DNA of 64,000 bases from Marinobacter sediminum (GCF_023657445.1 NZ_JAGTWY010000001.1:1550001-1614000), one strand, 5' to 3'. Counted from the stretch's first letter, positions 53,998-63,849 are shown. A program made the numbers and translations. The notes: a model not told the origin generated them from the letters alone.

Positions 53998-55287
53998 TCA
54001 GAAAATATGCTCTCGCTGCATGAACTCGGCCAGTACCCGGAACAACGTATAACCATCCTCAGTGCCGACGAGTTCCCGGATTGAATGCATACCGAACTGG
54101 GGCACCCCGATATCCAGCGTCGTGACACCCAGATTTCCAGCCGTCAGCGGCCCAATGGTACTCCCGCAGCCCATATCACTACGCACCACAAAGGTCTGGT
54201 GCGGCAGGCCGAGCTCGTCGCTGATATGACGATAGACGGCGGCTGACCGGCTGTTAGTGGCGTAGCGCTGGTTGTGGTTAACCTTGATCACCGGGCCCTG
54301 ATTAAGCAGGGGCCCGTGGTTTTCATCGTGTTTGTCCAGGTAATTGGGATGAATGCCGTGGGCATTGTCCGCTGAAATCATCATGGACTGTGCAATCGCC
54401 CGGGCTCTGCCAGAGCCACACCAGCGCTCAATAACCGCAGATAAAAACGGCCCCTGAGCGCCTTCTGCGGACATGCTGCCAACCTCTTCATGGTCATTAC
54501 ATACCAGGAGCGCCGCTTCGTCACCCGAGGCATCCAGCAATGACTGCAAGCCAACATAACAGCTCAACAGGTTGTCCAGCCGCGCCGAAGCCATAAACTC
54601 ATCACGCAGCCCCACAAACGAGGCCTCCCGGGCGTCATAGAAGCTAAGCTCGTACCCAAGCACCTTGCGCACCTTAAAACCAGACTCGGTCGCAATCTGC
54701 TGTCGCAAAAGGTCGGCAAAGCTGGTGGTATCAGTCTCGGGTACCTGCATCAGAACCGGCGGCAGATCGGTCTGGGCATTCACGGTGCGATTGCTGTTGG
54801 CCTCCCGATCCAGGTGAATCGCCAGGCTCGGGATAAAGGCTACGGGTTTGCGAAAGTCCACGAGTGTATCGCGCACCTTACCGTCTTCATCCAGAACGGT
54901 TACCCTACCGGCAAGTGAGAGGTCACGATCAAACCAGGGGTTCAGAAGAACACCGCCGTAAACCTCAACGCCAAGCTGGAAGAAACCCGCGCGGCGCAGC
55001 TCAGGGTTCGGCTTTACTTTCAGGCACGGGCTGTCTGTGTGGGCACCTACCATGCGAATGCCGGAAGCCGTAACATCCTTCTTCCCAGTGCGGAAAGCGA
55101 CAATGGATGAGCCGTTCCGGATAACGTAGTAGCCCTGGTCACGAGCCAGCGACCAGTCGTCCCGCTCATCCAGCTGCTCAAACCCGGCGGCATCCAGCTG
55201 GCTTTTCATGGTCGCCACGGCATGCCAGGGCGTTGGCGATGAGTTCAGAAACTTCAGCAAATCTTTGTTAAATTCAGCGTGTTCCAT
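53998..55287 (-). CDS. apeB: M18 family aspartyl aminopeptidase
   Basis: A two-zinc cytosolic aminopeptidase of 429 residues. The start is ATG 55287 (MEHAEFNKDLLKFLNSSPTP), with AGGGA upstream. Metal and catalytic residues: VGAHTDSPCLKVKPNPELRR (His, Asp), NDHEEVGSMSAEGAQGPFL (Glu-Glu), SADNAHGIHPNY (Asp) and a C-terminal GMHSIREL His. Motif order and length match the M18 family (ApeB). It is convergent with tRNA-Asn. Confidence 0.95.
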   Translation of the reverse strand: MEHAEFNKDLLKFLNSSPTPWHAVATMKSQLDAAGFEQLDERDDWSLARDQGYYVIRNGSSIVAFRTGKKDVTASGIRMVGAHTDSPCLKVKPNPELRRAGFFQLGVEVYGGVLLNPWFDRDLSLAGRVTVLDEDGKVRDTLVDFRKPVAFIPSLAIHLDREANSNRTVNAQTDLPPVLMQVPETDTTSFADLLRQQIATESGFKVRKVLGYELSFYDAREASFVGLRDEFMASARLDNLLSCYVGLQSLLDASGDEAALLVCNDHEEVGSMSAEGAQGPFLSAVIERWCGSGRARAIAQSMMISADNAHGIHPNYLDKHDENHGPLLNQGPVIKVNHNQRYATNSRSAAVYRHISDELGLPHQTFVVRSDMGCGSTIGPLTAGNLGVTTLDIGVPQFGMHSIRELVGTEDGYTLFRVLAEFMQREHIF

Positions 55288-55408
55288 GATGTCCCTGATT
55301 GAATGATAATTGCGTGGATAGTATGGCATGAAGCTATCAAGCCTCATACCAGATCGGCGGACATTCCTTACAACCAGATTTACTCACCCATGATCACCGG
55401 AGCCCACC

Positions 55409-55894
55409 GTGCAAGCACCGAGATTTCTCGATATTGAATACTGCCAGACCGACGACGCCCTGTTTCCGGTTGCCATCGCCTGGTCCCTGGCCGATGGCCG
55501 CATGAAAGCGGTGGTTATAACACCCGAAGACGACTGGCTGTCCGAAGATGGTGACATGGGCGACATTGATCTCAGGTACCTCGAAGAGCAGGGAGTACCA
55601 TTGCTGGAACTGGCACGGGAACTCCACGAAGACCTGCCGGACCAGACTGTCTACGTCGATGGACTGGACCCGGACGAGATCCTGATTGACAAAATTTTCA
55701 CTGCCCTTGGCCAGGAGGCTCCCTTTGAGATCGCTCCCATTACCGAACTGATCACGGGCCTGGACACCGACACGTTAGAAGACCGTCGTCGCCAGATGAT
55801 GATCGACGAAGGCCTGGAACCCCAGCTGCCGGAAAACGGAGTCTATGCACTTCTGTTGCTGGCAAAAGAAGAAGGCCTGCTGGAAGAAAACTGA
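55409..55894 (+). CDS. Hypothetical protein with an exonuclease-like first motif
   Basis: 161 residues from a GTG start with GGAG 8 bp upstream. The N-terminus (FLDIEYCQTDDALFPVAIAW) looks like the first motif (DxE) and strand of DEDD exonucleases such as RNase T, but the later exonuclease motifs were not found. The C-terminus is acidic and helical. Function unknown. The next gene begins about 100 bp later in the same direction. Confidence 0.6.
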   Translation: MQAPRFLDIEYCQTDDALFPVAIAWSLADGRMKAVVITPEDDWLSEDGDMGDIDLRYLEEQGVPLLELARELHEDLPDQTVYVDGLDPDEILIDKIFTALGQEAPFEIAPITELITGLDTDTLEDRRRQMMIDEGLEPQLPENGVYALLLLAKEEGLLEEN

Positions 55895-56001
55895 GCGCCA
55901 GGGCTTAGCCGACACAGGGAAGTGTGACATGGGTCGACGTAACAAACGGTTACAGAAGGCAGAATCAGCCCTGTCCGCTCATGTCAGGAAGCCCCAAAAC
56001 A

Positions 56002-56610
56002 ATGAACATGGTTGTAAAAACGCCCCTCCTCGTCGTGACAATTGCGGCGACACTGATGACAACCCCGGCTGCATCAGCCCAGGAAAAGGCCCGGGCAGAC
56101 AAGCACTATATCGGCCTTCTGGCTACGGCGTTCAACCACCGCACCGTCGGTGAAATCACCAATGAAGCCGCCTGGGGCTCCGGTGGCTCCCTGATCGTCG
56201 GCGGCCACATCACTGACCTCTTTCACGCCGAACTGCGCGCCGGCGCCGGCCTCAAAGACGCAGACGTCCCTGAAGGCGACCTGACGCTCTCAGTTGACTA
56301 CTTCGCCAGCTGGTACCTGGGGATGCACTACCCCATCACCGACTACGCCAATATCTACGGGCAGTTCGGCTTTTCCTTCATAAGTGGCGAGGGCCAACTC
56401 CAGAATCCCGACGAGACCCGGAACTCCCAGTTCAGGGAACTTGAAGGCGAATTCCCCGGTAGCAGTTTCAGCGTGAGCTGGGTTGCCGGCCTGGATTTCG
56501 AGGTTATCGACAACACCTATCTGGTATTCGAGGGTGGAAAACTGTTCAAAGACACCGGAACAGAGGTAAACACCTTCCAGTTCTCCGGTGGTTTACGCTA
56601 CGAGTTCTAG
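56002..56610 (+). CDS. Outer-membrane beta-barrel protein (OmpW-like/porin fold)
   Basis: About 202 residues from ATG 56002 (MNMVVKTPLLVVTIAATLMT), with AGGA 12 bp upstream; an upstream in-frame ATG at 55981 is possible. A signal peptide (cleavage near ASA-QEK) precedes short alternating strands such as HYIGLLATAFNHRTVG and SVDYFASWYLGMHYPI. The protein ends with FSGGLRYEF: the terminal Phe is the outer-membrane barrel signal. Eight-stranded small-barrel family; ligand or pore role unknown. Confidence 0.8.
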   Translation: MNMVVKTPLLVVTIAATLMTTPAASAQEKARADKHYIGLLATAFNHRTVGEITNEAAWGSGGSLIVGGHITDLFHAELRAGAGLKDADVPEGDLTLSVDYFASWYLGMHYPITDYANIYGQFGFSFISGEGQLQNPDETRNSQFRELEGEFPGSSFSVSWVAGLDFEVIDNTYLVFEGGKLFKDTGTEVNTFQFSGGLRYEF

Positions 56611-56646
56611 CGAGAGCGTCCCACCGGCGGACCTTCCTGAACAACA

Positions 56647-58839
56647 TCAGTCCCGATGGCGAATATGCCAGCATCGGTGAATCCGGGCATTCCGCTGAAA
56701 GTCCTTGTCAATCGTGCTCCGGCTAACCTCTTCGATTTCAAACTCGCCCTCCAGATTCTCATCCAGCTTAAAGCGACGGAAATTACTGGAGAAGATCAAC
56801 AAACCTTCGGAATTCAGCCGGGCCATAGCCTGACGAATCAGCCTGGCGTGGTCTTTCTGAATATCCAGTACACCCGCCATCCGGGCCGAATTGGAGAACG
56901 TAGGGGGATCCATGAAAATCAGATCAAAACGCTGGTCTGGCGACGGCTTCTCAGCCAACCATGCCAGGCAGTCCGCCTGCTCAACCCGATGACGCTTTGG
57001 ATCTGCCCGATTCAGCGCCAGGTTATCCTGCGCCCAATTCACGTACGTCTTTGACATATCGAGACTCAGGGAACGGCTGGCGCCACCGACTGCTGCATGC
57101 ACCGTGGCAGCCCCGGTATAGCAGAACAGGTTCAGGAACCGCTGGCCTTTCGCATGCTGTTGAATCCAGGTTCGAACCGGACGATGATCCAGGAAAAGAC
57201 CGGTATCCAGATAATCTTTCAGGTTCACTTTCAGCGCACAACCATGCTCATGCACCTGGAAAAACTCGCCACTGGCCGCCTGCTTCTCATACTGGCTGGT
57301 GCCTGCCTGACGCTGGCGCTGCTTACACACCATATCCGAGCGCTCGATGCCCAAAGCTTCCGGAATCACCGCCAGTGCCTCAGCAAGACGCTCCCTGGCT
57401 GAACGCTCATCGACTGACTTGGGCGCAGCGTACTCCTGAACGTGAACCCGGCCCTCATAAATATCAATAGCCAGGGCGAACTCCGGCATGTCCGCGTCGT
57501 AAAGACGGTAACAACCAACCCCCTGCTTTCGGGCCCACTGCCCGATCGTCTTCATATTTTTTTTCAGCCGGTTTCCGAGCATCGCTGCCCGCTCTTCGTT
57601 GGCAATTTTTGGCGTGATTTCACCGGGAATGTCCGGCTCGTGGGGCGTCATCGTACTGGCTTCATCGATTTCAAACAGGAGCAGCTTTGCCGGTAGTTTG
57701 CCATTGAACAGACGGTACTGTTTATAACTCCGCAACCCGATAGATTTACCAAACTCCGGCGCCCCGGTGAACACGCCCAGGCGCCAGCCAGGTGTCACGC
57801 GTTTTACCGCATCCCCAAGGGCGCGATAAAGAGCCCCAAGTTCACGACGCTCACTGAGTCGCTCCCCATAAGGTGGGTTGGTCAATACCAGACCGGATTC
57901 AGACCACTCGCCTTCAAGGGCCAGTTCCGCTACCGGGCGCGCTTCGACCTGAATCAGACCATCCAGCCCTGCGCGCTGGAGGTTATTCCGGGCGGTCGCA
58001 ATCACGCGGCTGTCCTGGTCGAATCCTGAAAATCTTGGCAGCCTGCCCTGTTTGCCTTCGTGAGCGCGACGCTCCGCTTCCTGACGAAGAGACAACCACA
58101 ACTCCGGTTGGTGCCCCGGCCATTTCTCAAAACCGAACCCCTGCCTTTTTCGGCCTGGCGCCAGATCCAATGCCATCATCGCTGCCTCAATCAGCAACGT
58201 GCCGGAGCCGCACATGGGATCGACAAAATCGCCCCCGCGTCGGGCAATATCGGGCCAGCCCGAGCGCATTAACAGGGCGGCCGCCAGGTTCTCCTTCAGG
58301 GGCGCCTGGCCTTTCTCGGTCCGGTAGCCTCGCATGTGAAGACTGTGCCCGCTCAGGTCTATACCAAGAGAAAGCCGGCCGCGATTAAGCCTCGCAGAGA
58401 CAATGACATCCGGCGTTTTCGCATCTGACGACGGGCGTTTTCCGCCACTACTCCGGAACCGGTCCACAATTCCGTCTTTCACTCTCTGAGCACCGAACTG
58501 CGTGTTGCGAATGGCTTCGTTTTGCCCAAGAAAGGTTACGCGGAAACTGCCGCTGACAGGAATGTGCTGCTGCCAGTCCAAATGGACCACTCCGTCATAG
58601 AGCCGATCACCGCTGACAGCATCCACCTCATCGATATGCAGGATGACCCTGTTGGCGAGCCTCGACCAGAGACAGGCACGGTAACCCCCCTCCAGCGTTC
58701 CCTCCGCCCAGACACCGGCCGGCGCATTGCGTAACGGTTCCAGCCCGAAAGTTCTGAGTTCGTCCTCCAAAAGGTACTCAACGCCTTTTGGGCAGGTTAC
58801 GAAAAAGACAGATTGGGACAAGTTCAACTCCTGGTTCAT
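56647..58839 (-). CDS. rlmKL: 23S rRNA (guanine-2445-N2 / guanine-2069-N7) methyltransferase RlmKL
   Basis: A 730-residue fusion of two methyltransferases (RlmL N-terminal, RlmK C-terminal) acting on 23S rRNA. N-terminal: FFVTCPKGVEYLLEDELRTF and a THUMP domain, then FVDPMCGSGTLLIEAAMMAL (SAM site) and VLTNPPYGERLSER (catalytic). C-terminal: LNLFCYTGAATVHAAVGGAS (SAM site) and DLIFMDPPTFSNSARM. Motif order and length match E. coli RlmL. It is a single minus-strand gene. Confidence 0.95.
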   Translation of the reverse strand: MNQELNLSQSVFFVTCPKGVEYLLEDELRTFGLEPLRNAPAGVWAEGTLEGGYRACLWSRLANRVILHIDEVDAVSGDRLYDGVVHLDWQQHIPVSGSFRVTFLGQNEAIRNTQFGAQRVKDGIVDRFRSSGGKRPSSDAKTPDVIVSARLNRGRLSLGIDLSGHSLHMRGYRTEKGQAPLKENLAAALLMRSGWPDIARRGGDFVDPMCGSGTLLIEAAMMALDLAPGRKRQGFGFEKWPGHQPELWLSLRQEAERRAHEGKQGRLPRFSGFDQDSRVIATARNNLQRAGLDGLIQVEARPVAELALEGEWSESGLVLTNPPYGERLSERRELGALYRALGDAVKRVTPGWRLGVFTGAPEFGKSIGLRSYKQYRLFNGKLPAKLLLFEIDEASTMTPHEPDIPGEITPKIANEERAAMLGNRLKKNMKTIGQWARKQGVGCYRLYDADMPEFALAIDIYEGRVHVQEYAAPKSVDERSARERLAEALAVIPEALGIERSDMVCKQRQRQAGTSQYEKQAASGEFFQVHEHGCALKVNLKDYLDTGLFLDHRPVRTWIQQHAKGQRFLNLFCYTGAATVHAAVGGASRSLSLDMSKTYVNWAQDNLALNRADPKRHRVEQADCLAWLAEKPSPDQRFDLIFMDPPTFSNSARMAGVLDIQKDHARLIRQAMARLNSEGLLIFSSNFRRFKLDENLEGEFEIEEVSRSTIDKDFQRNARIHRCWHIRHRD

Positions 58840-59139
58840 AGGGTCATCCGGGTAAGTTTCCGGAATAGCAGCTTTTACGATGGCGCCGCCATCCTTTTAG
58901 TTCATAAAACTATAAAAAAAGCATCGCATAGATGAAATAAATCGTGTACTTCCGCGCGAGATTCGAATTACCTTGTAAGTGACGCGTCGTTCCGGAGGCT
59001 GAAAACACCTCCGTTAACAGGATCCTGACTGCTCTGGCTTGAGCTGACAATAGTGGGTTGTCCCGGACTGGGCTCCACCTGTCGCAGCCACTGCAGATGT
59101 GTACACGCTTGTTCTGTTAATCCATTAGTGAGGAACGGC
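58840..59139 (+). other. Intergenic region before rmf
   Basis: A 300-bp spacer between the divergent rlmKL and rmf starts. It is AT-rich near 58900-58970. CGGAGG and CCTCCG (58993-59013) form a small 6-bp hairpin with a 9-nt loop. AGGAA precedes the rmf ATG. No clear promoter was resolved and nothing else was recognised. Confidence 0.5.
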
Positions 59140-59352
59140 ATGAAAAGACAGAAAAGAGACATGTACGCTCGTGCATTCAAGCGGGGTTACCTCGCTGGCG
59201 TGTCCGGTAAACCGAAAGACAGCTGCCCGATCGAACAGGCGGAAGTCCGCCAGGAATGGTTGAACGGGTGGCGGGAAGGCCGAACGGACAACTGGGAGGG
59301 CATGACCGGCGTCTCCGGTATACACAGACTTGCCAACGTCACCTCACAGTGA
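59140..59352 (+). CDS. rmf: Ribosome modulation factor
   Basis: A 70-residue protein that converts 70S ribosomes to inactive 100S dimers in stationary phase. MKRQKRDMYARAFKRGYLAG is the signature start; CPIEQAEVRQEWLNGWREGR matches the second half of RMF. AGGAA lies 5 bp before the ATG. The C-terminus is about 15 residues longer than in E. coli (WEGMTGVSGIHRLANVTSQ). The gene is monocistronic; hairpins follow. Confidence 0.93.
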   Translation: MKRQKRDMYARAFKRGYLAGVSGKPKDSCPIEQAEVRQEWLNGWREGRTDNWEGMTGVSGIHRLANVTSQ

Positions 59353-59428
59353 CGCACATTCACAAGCAACCCCGAATCTTGATCTGATCTTTTTATACAC
59401 AATTTGAAGCAGTACCAGAATAACCCAA

Positions 59429-59504
59429 ACGGGGCCTCCCGCCCCGTACCATGCGAAGAAGCGCCACGGGGTTCGTTCCCCGCACGGGCCCGCTAAGCGG
59501 GCCC
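59429..59504 (+). terminator. Three successive GC-rich hairpins after rmf
   Basis: Hairpin 1 is ACGGGGC/GCCCCGT (59429-59447), hairpin 2 is CGGGG/CCCCG (59467-59482), and hairpin 3 is GGGCCCGC/GCGGGCCC with a 3-nt loop (59486-59504) followed by ACTTTCGTT. Hairpin 3 best fits a terminator and could serve rmf or the convergent pyrD. The cluster may also stabilise the rmf mRNA, which is unusually long-lived in E. coli. Confidence 0.6.
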
Positions 59505-59533
59505 ACTTTCGTTCTGGGCCCCACAGCCAAGAC

Positions 59534-60562
59534 TCAGGCTTTCGGCTCTATCTTCCGGATGGCCTCCACGGCCTCTCGAATCAACTCCGGCCCGCGGTAT
59601 ATAAAGCCAGTGTACACCTGAACCAGCTTCGCCCCGGCTCTGATCTTTTCAGCTGCACTCTCTCCATCAGTGATTCCGCCCACACCAATTATTGGCAGTG
59701 ACTCACCCAGCTCTGCATAAAGCCCCTGGATAACTCTGAGCGAGGGCCCACGCACCGGAGCACCACTCAAACCACCAGCTTCACCAGCACAAGGGTGCCC
59801 GTCAACGGCATCCCGGCTGATCGTTGTGTTTGTGGCAATAACGCCGTCCAATCCGGTTTCGCGCAGGGCAGATGCCACAAAGCGAATTCCTTCATCATCC
59901 ATATCCGGTGCAATTTTGACCGCAATCGGCACGTAGCGACCAAATTGCTTTTCACACCGACTCTGCTCGTCCTTGATCGCCTCCAGCAAACCTTTCAGCG
60001 AGTCGCCAAACTGCAGGTCGCGCAATCCCGGTGTATTGGGAGATGAAACGTTCACGGTGATGTAGTCTGCACGGGTGTATACGGCCGAAATTCCTTTGCG
60101 ATAGTCAGACTCCGACTCTTCATTCGGCGTGTTCTTGTTCTTACCCACATTAATGCCCAGCACACCCTGATAACGTCGCTTGTCGACGCGTTCGAGCAAA
60201 TGCTCAAGACCTTCATTATTGAAACCCATACGGTTAATGATCGCCTGGTGTTCCGGCAACCGAAACATGCGTGGTTTCGGATTACCCGGCTGTGCCACAG
60301 GCGTTACCGTTCCAACTTCAATAAAGCCAAAACCCAACACGCCAAGAGCATCAAGGTGATCAGCATTTTTATCCAGGCCCGCAGCAAGGCCTACGGGGTT
60401 CGGGAAATCCAGCCCCATAACATTCACAGGCAATGCATCTACCTTTCGCGAGAAGGCGCCCAGCAAACCAAGCCGGCCGGCAAGATCAAGACTGTTGAGT
60501 GCGATGTTGTGAGCCTGCTCAGGTGGGAGTCTGAAAAGCAGGTTGCGGATAAGGCCGTACAT
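59534..60562 (-). CDS. pyrD: Dihydroorotate dehydrogenase (quinone), class 2
   Basis: Oxidises dihydroorotate to orotate in pyrimidine biosynthesis, with FMN and a quinone acceptor at the inner membrane. The start is ATG 60562 ([20 protein letters not shown]), with AAGGAG upstream; it has the N-terminal membrane-binding helix of class 2. Conserved FMN and substrate residues are in [20 protein letters not shown] (about 60) and [13 protein letters not shown]. The catalytic Ser is in [19 protein letters not shown]. 342 residues, as expected. It is a single gene. Confidence 0.95.
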   Translation of the reverse strand: MYGLIRNLLFRLPPEQAHNIALNSLDLAGRLGLLGAFSRKVDALPVNVMGLDFPNPVGLAAGLDKNADHLDALGVLGFGFIEVGTVTPVAQPGNPKPRMFRLPEHQAIINRMGFNNEGLEHLLERVDKRRYQGVLGINVGKNKNTPNEESESDYRKGISAVYTRADYITVNVSSPNTPGLRDLQFGDSLKGLLEAIKDEQSRCEKQFGRYVPIAVKIAPDMDDEGIRFVASALRETGLDGVIATNTTISRDAVDGHPCAGEAGGLSGAPVRGPSLRVIQGLYAELGESLPIIGVGGITDGESAAEKIRAGAKLVQVYTGFIYRGPELIREAVEAIRKIEPKA

Positions 60563-60969
60563 CTGAAAACTCCTTGACGAAACGTGAGCGGCAGTATACC
60601 CGAAGTTTTCCACAGCATCCCGGTGGTAAGGCAATTCAGCTCTAAATGACTGTATCTTTAGGGTACAGTGACCTTTTCCACGGAATCTGTGGATAAACCT
60701 GTTGAAAATCGTGGTGCAACGTTTGCTATCCCTTGATAACTGCGCCAGCCTACAAATTGATCATTTTTTAACCAGTTATTTTTGTTATATTTTTCAGTGA
60801 TTTATAAAACTTATAAAGAAATGTTGAGTAATTCTGTACAAAATGTTAGCCAGTCACCGATCCGCAACACTGTGCATAAACAGAGTTGTCAGGCAGCAAA
60901 AAGCGGCTCCACACGGATGTGCGTAATAACGTTATACTAGGTTCCCTCAACTTATCCGGAGAAAACCGA
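60563..60969 (+). other. Long intergenic region with a perfect DnaA box
   Basis: A 407-bp spacer between divergent pyrD and the cation-efflux gene. TGTGGATAA (60688-60696) is the complement of a perfect DnaA box, TTATCCACA. The stretch 60750-60840 is AT-rich. GCGGCTCCACACGGATGTGCG near 60903 and GTTATACTAG near 60935 could be part of the downstream promoter. Only one DnaA box was seen, so this is not evidence for an origin. No RNA gene was recognised. Confidence 0.45.
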
Positions 60970-62151
60970 ATGGACGAGCCGGTTTCGAAGGCGCAGCGGC
61001 ACCGAGAAAACCTGACAAGCGAAATGAAAGCCGCATCCAGGGTCACCATCATTGGAATGATTCTTGATGCAGTGCTGGGAATTATAAAGGTCATTGCAGG
61101 TATTCTTTTTCATTCCCAGGCCCTACTTGTGGATGGCATTCACTCCTTCACGGATGTGGCTTCAGACCTTGTGGTTCTCGGTGTCATGCGGGTTTCACGG
61201 CAGGAGCCTGACGACGACCACCCGTATGGCCATCAACGCATAGAAACCTTTGGCACACTGGTACTCGGCAGCATTCTGATTGCCGTTGGTGCCGCACTTG
61301 CGTGGGAAAATACCCTGAGGCTACTTGAGGGTGAGGCCGACATTGCGCCTGGATGGCCAGTGCTGCTGGCTGCAGCCTTGTCCGTGGCGGGCAAGGAATG
61401 GATCTATCACTATACTCGCCGTATCGGGGTGGCTATTCGTTCAGACCTTATTATTGCTAATGCCTGGCACAGCAGAACCGATGCATTCTCTTCGGTGGTT
61501 GTTCTGTTCTCGACAGCGGGCGCGATGCTCGGCTTTCTCTGGCTGGATGTCTTGGCCGCAGTAGTTGTTGCCGGCATCATTATCCACATCGGGTGGAAAT
61601 TCACCTGGGACAGCGTAAAGGAACTGGTGGACACCGGGCTCTCTCCTGAAGATACCGAAATGCTCAAAGACATTGCCCGACAAACTGACGGTGTCCGCAA
61701 TGTGCATGAACTCCGCAGCCGCCGGATGGGCCATGACATTCTTCTGGATATCCACCTGGTTGTAAGGCCTGACATCAGCGTGTCCGAGGGGCATCAGATC
61801 GGTATGCAGGTCGTAGGGGGCATGCGCAATGCGCTGGAGAACATTCGGGACATCAATTTTCATATTGACGCCGAGAACGATGAAGACCACCTGCCCACCT
61901 CGGAGCGACTGCCCTCCCGGGAAGAAATCCGTGGAACGCTGACTCAACATGTGGGCGAACTCCCCTCCAGTACCCGGCTGCGCCTGCATTACCTGAAAAA
62001 CAAGGTTCACCTGGAGCTGTTCTTCGATACCTCAGCGGAAAGCACCATACTGACAGCCGATCGTATCCGGGAAGAACTCGCCGACTATTCCTGGTTTGGC
62101 AGCGCCCGTGTATGGGTGGCGGAGCCATACGTGCAAGAACCCGGTGCCTAA
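60970..62151 (+). CDS. Cation diffusion facilitator (CDF) metal transporter
   Basis: 393 residues from ATG 60970 with CCGGAGAA upstream. A six-segment inner-membrane exporter for divalent metal cations in exchange for protons. Metal-binding His/Asp are in QALLVDGIHSFTDVASDLVV and NAWHSRTDAFSSVVV; DDDHPYGHQRIETFG is the loop typical of MamM/FieF-like CDF proteins. The cytosolic dimerisation domain is followed by an extra segment of about 90 residues (EEIRGTLTQHVGELPSSTRL onward) without a recognised fold. The exact metal is not apparent. It overlaps the ATP-grasp gene by 4 bp, stop to stop. Confidence 0.88.
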   Translation: MDEPVSKAQRHRENLTSEMKAASRVTIIGMILDAVLGIIKVIAGILFHSQALLVDGIHSFTDVASDLVVLGVMRVSRQEPDDDHPYGHQRIETFGTLVLGSILIAVGAALAWENTLRLLEGEADIAPGWPVLLAAALSVAGKEWIYHYTRRIGVAIRSDLIIANAWHSRTDAFSSVVVLFSTAGAMLGFLWLDVLAAVVVAGIIIHIGWKFTWDSVKELVDTGLSPEDTEMLKDIARQTDGVRNVHELRSRRMGHDILLDIHLVVRPDISVSEGHQIGMQVVGGMRNALENIRDINFHIDAENDEDHLPTSERLPSREEIRGTLTQHVGELPSSTRLRLHYLKNKVHLELFFDTSAESTILTADRIREELADYSWFGSARVWVAEPYVQEPGA

Positions 62152-63647
62152 CGGCGCCGGTTTTCTTCCATCCGAGACAGAAACTCCTGCATGATCAACG
62201 TATAGAGCTCTCCCCCCAGAAAACGGTCCTCCACACCAGCATCGATACTCGGATTGTCGTTCACTTCGATGACGGCAACCCGGTTACCCGACTGTTTGAT
62301 GTCCACACCGTATAAACCGTTGCCGATCAGTCGGGTGGAATTCAGTGCCGCCTGAATAACATTTCTGGGGACCTCATAGGTCGGCATAGTCTCGAAATCA
62401 CCGCTCTCACTGGCCGATTCACCATGCTGGTAGATCTGCCAGTGGCCTTTCACCATCATGTATTTGCAGGCAAAGATAGCCCTGCCGCCAAGGACGCCGA
62501 TACGCCAGTCATAATCGGTATAGAGGTACTCCTGGGCAAGCACCAGCGCAGACTGTTTAAACAGCTCCCTGAGGCCGGTACGGAGTGATTTTTCATCCTC
62601 TGCCTTGGTCACTCCCCGAGAGAATGCACCATCAGGAATCTTGATGACCACGGGAAAGCCGAGCTCTTCGGTCACCTGCTCAACCGCGTGTTTTTGGTCC
62701 TTGGAAAGAATCAGGGTCTTCGGTGTTGGTATCTTGTTGTTCTTCAGCAGGTCCGCCAGAAACACCTTGTTCGTACAACGAAGAATCGACACGGGGTCAT
62801 CAATCACCACCATGCCCTCGGCCTCGGCCCTGCGGGCAAAACGATACGTGTGGTGATCAATAGCGGTGGTTTCCCGGATGAACAGTCCGTCGTATTCCGG
62901 TAACCGCATATAATCCCGACGGGTGATCTGCTCAACGTTGATACCGAGCTTTCGCCCGGCCTTTTCAAATCGTTTGAGCGCAACCTGGTCGCTAGGAGGC
63001 ATCTCCTCCTCGGGGTTAACCAGAACGGCCAAATCAAAACGATAACGGCGACGGGTTCGGGGCTTACGCCAAACCATGCTGCTGAAGCGATCGAACGCAG
63101 CGGCGAAGATATCCTGCTCATGCTCATCCAGATCGGCGGGGGCCGCCGGCTTCATGGATTCGATCTGCCATTTCTTGCGGCGTTTGAACACGATTTCCAG
63201 AATCGGGCAGGGAAAACGCTCAAACAGAGCTCGCGCCACGGGTTTCAGATCCGGATTCTCCGCCTGACCGAAATAGCTCCGAATCCTGACTTCATGGGTG
63301 GCCTCACGCTCGTCGGTCGCGGGGTCAATTTCCGCACCTGAAGCCTCAAGCCAGTTAATGACGCTGTCATCCAGCTCTTCCAGCTCCAGAGAGAACAGGC
63401 CTTTTCGGCTCAGATCGTTAAGGGTCATTACCGAAGGCACCACGTGGTGGCCACGAGCTTCCGCCAGTAACGAACAGTAATAACCCCGGCTCAGATACTT
63501 CGCACTCTGACAGAGATTAATCACCCGGACCCGGCTTGAAGGGGACGCCGAGAATTGCAGGTACTGGTCAAAAGTCAGCACGTCTTCACTGGGGTAATAA
63601 GGAGCCCAGTCCTTGGCGCGGTCTACGACAATGAGCAAACGGGACAT
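62148..63647 (-). CDS. RimK-like ATP-grasp ligase with RLAN-type N-terminal domain
   Basis: 499 residues from ATG 63647 (MSRLLIVVDRAKDWAPYYPS), with GGGAGG about 10 bp upstream. The N-terminal about 200 residues (VINLCQSAKYLSRGYYCSLL, EARGHHVVPSVMTLNDL) are the RimK-like N-terminal (RLAN) type. The C-terminal half is a RimK ATP-grasp: NKVFLADLLKNNKIPTPKTL, FPVVIKIPDGAFSRGV and IEVNDNPSIDAGVED (Mg-binding). It should form an amide bond between an amino acid and a carboxylate; the target is unknown. A GNAT gene lies divergently next to it. Confidence 0.85.
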   Translation of the reverse strand: MSRLLIVVDRAKDWAPYYPSEDVLTFDQYLQFSASPSSRVRVINLCQSAKYLSRGYYCSLLAEARGHHVVPSVMTLNDLSRKGLFSLELEELDDSVINWLEASGAEIDPATDEREATHEVRIRSYFGQAENPDLKPVARALFERFPCPILEIVFKRRKKWQIESMKPAAPADLDEHEQDIFAAAFDRFSSMVWRKPRTRRRYRFDLAVLVNPEEEMPPSDQVALKRFEKAGRKLGINVEQITRRDYMRLPEYDGLFIRETTAIDHHTYRFARRAEAEGMVVIDDPVSILRCTNKVFLADLLKNNKIPTPKTLILSKDQKHAVEQVTEELGFPVVIKIPDGAFSRGVTKAEDEKSLRTGLRELFKQSALVLAQEYLYTDYDWRIGVLGGRAIFACKYMMVKGHWQIYQHGESASESGDFETMPTYEVPRNVIQAALNSTRLIGNGLYGVDIKQSGNRVAVIEVNDNPSIDAGVEDRFLGGELYTLIMQEFLSRMEENRRR

Positions 63648-63849
63648 ATAAGGCATTCCTCCCTGAAGGTTCAGCCTGAACCAATTAGTCGCAACAATAC
63701 GCCGGGGCCGGAAACTGCACAATCAATCGATAGTGCGTGCTTTTACGCATGCCAGATGCATTTGCCAACCCCCTCTGTTCTACCATAATAGCCCCACAAG
63801 GGAAGCGAGCCAGCTTGCCCGACCAGACTCTCTCCAAGGCTCCTCCGAC

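Noticed and set aside
60650..60672. CTGT...ACAG as a possible LexA site near pyrD
   Set aside because: The spacer is 11 bp instead of the required 8, and the centre lacks the TA-rich pattern.
60688..60696. Replication origin suggested by a DnaA box
   Set aside because: A single box without a cluster, AT-rich repeats or dnaA/gidA neighbours.
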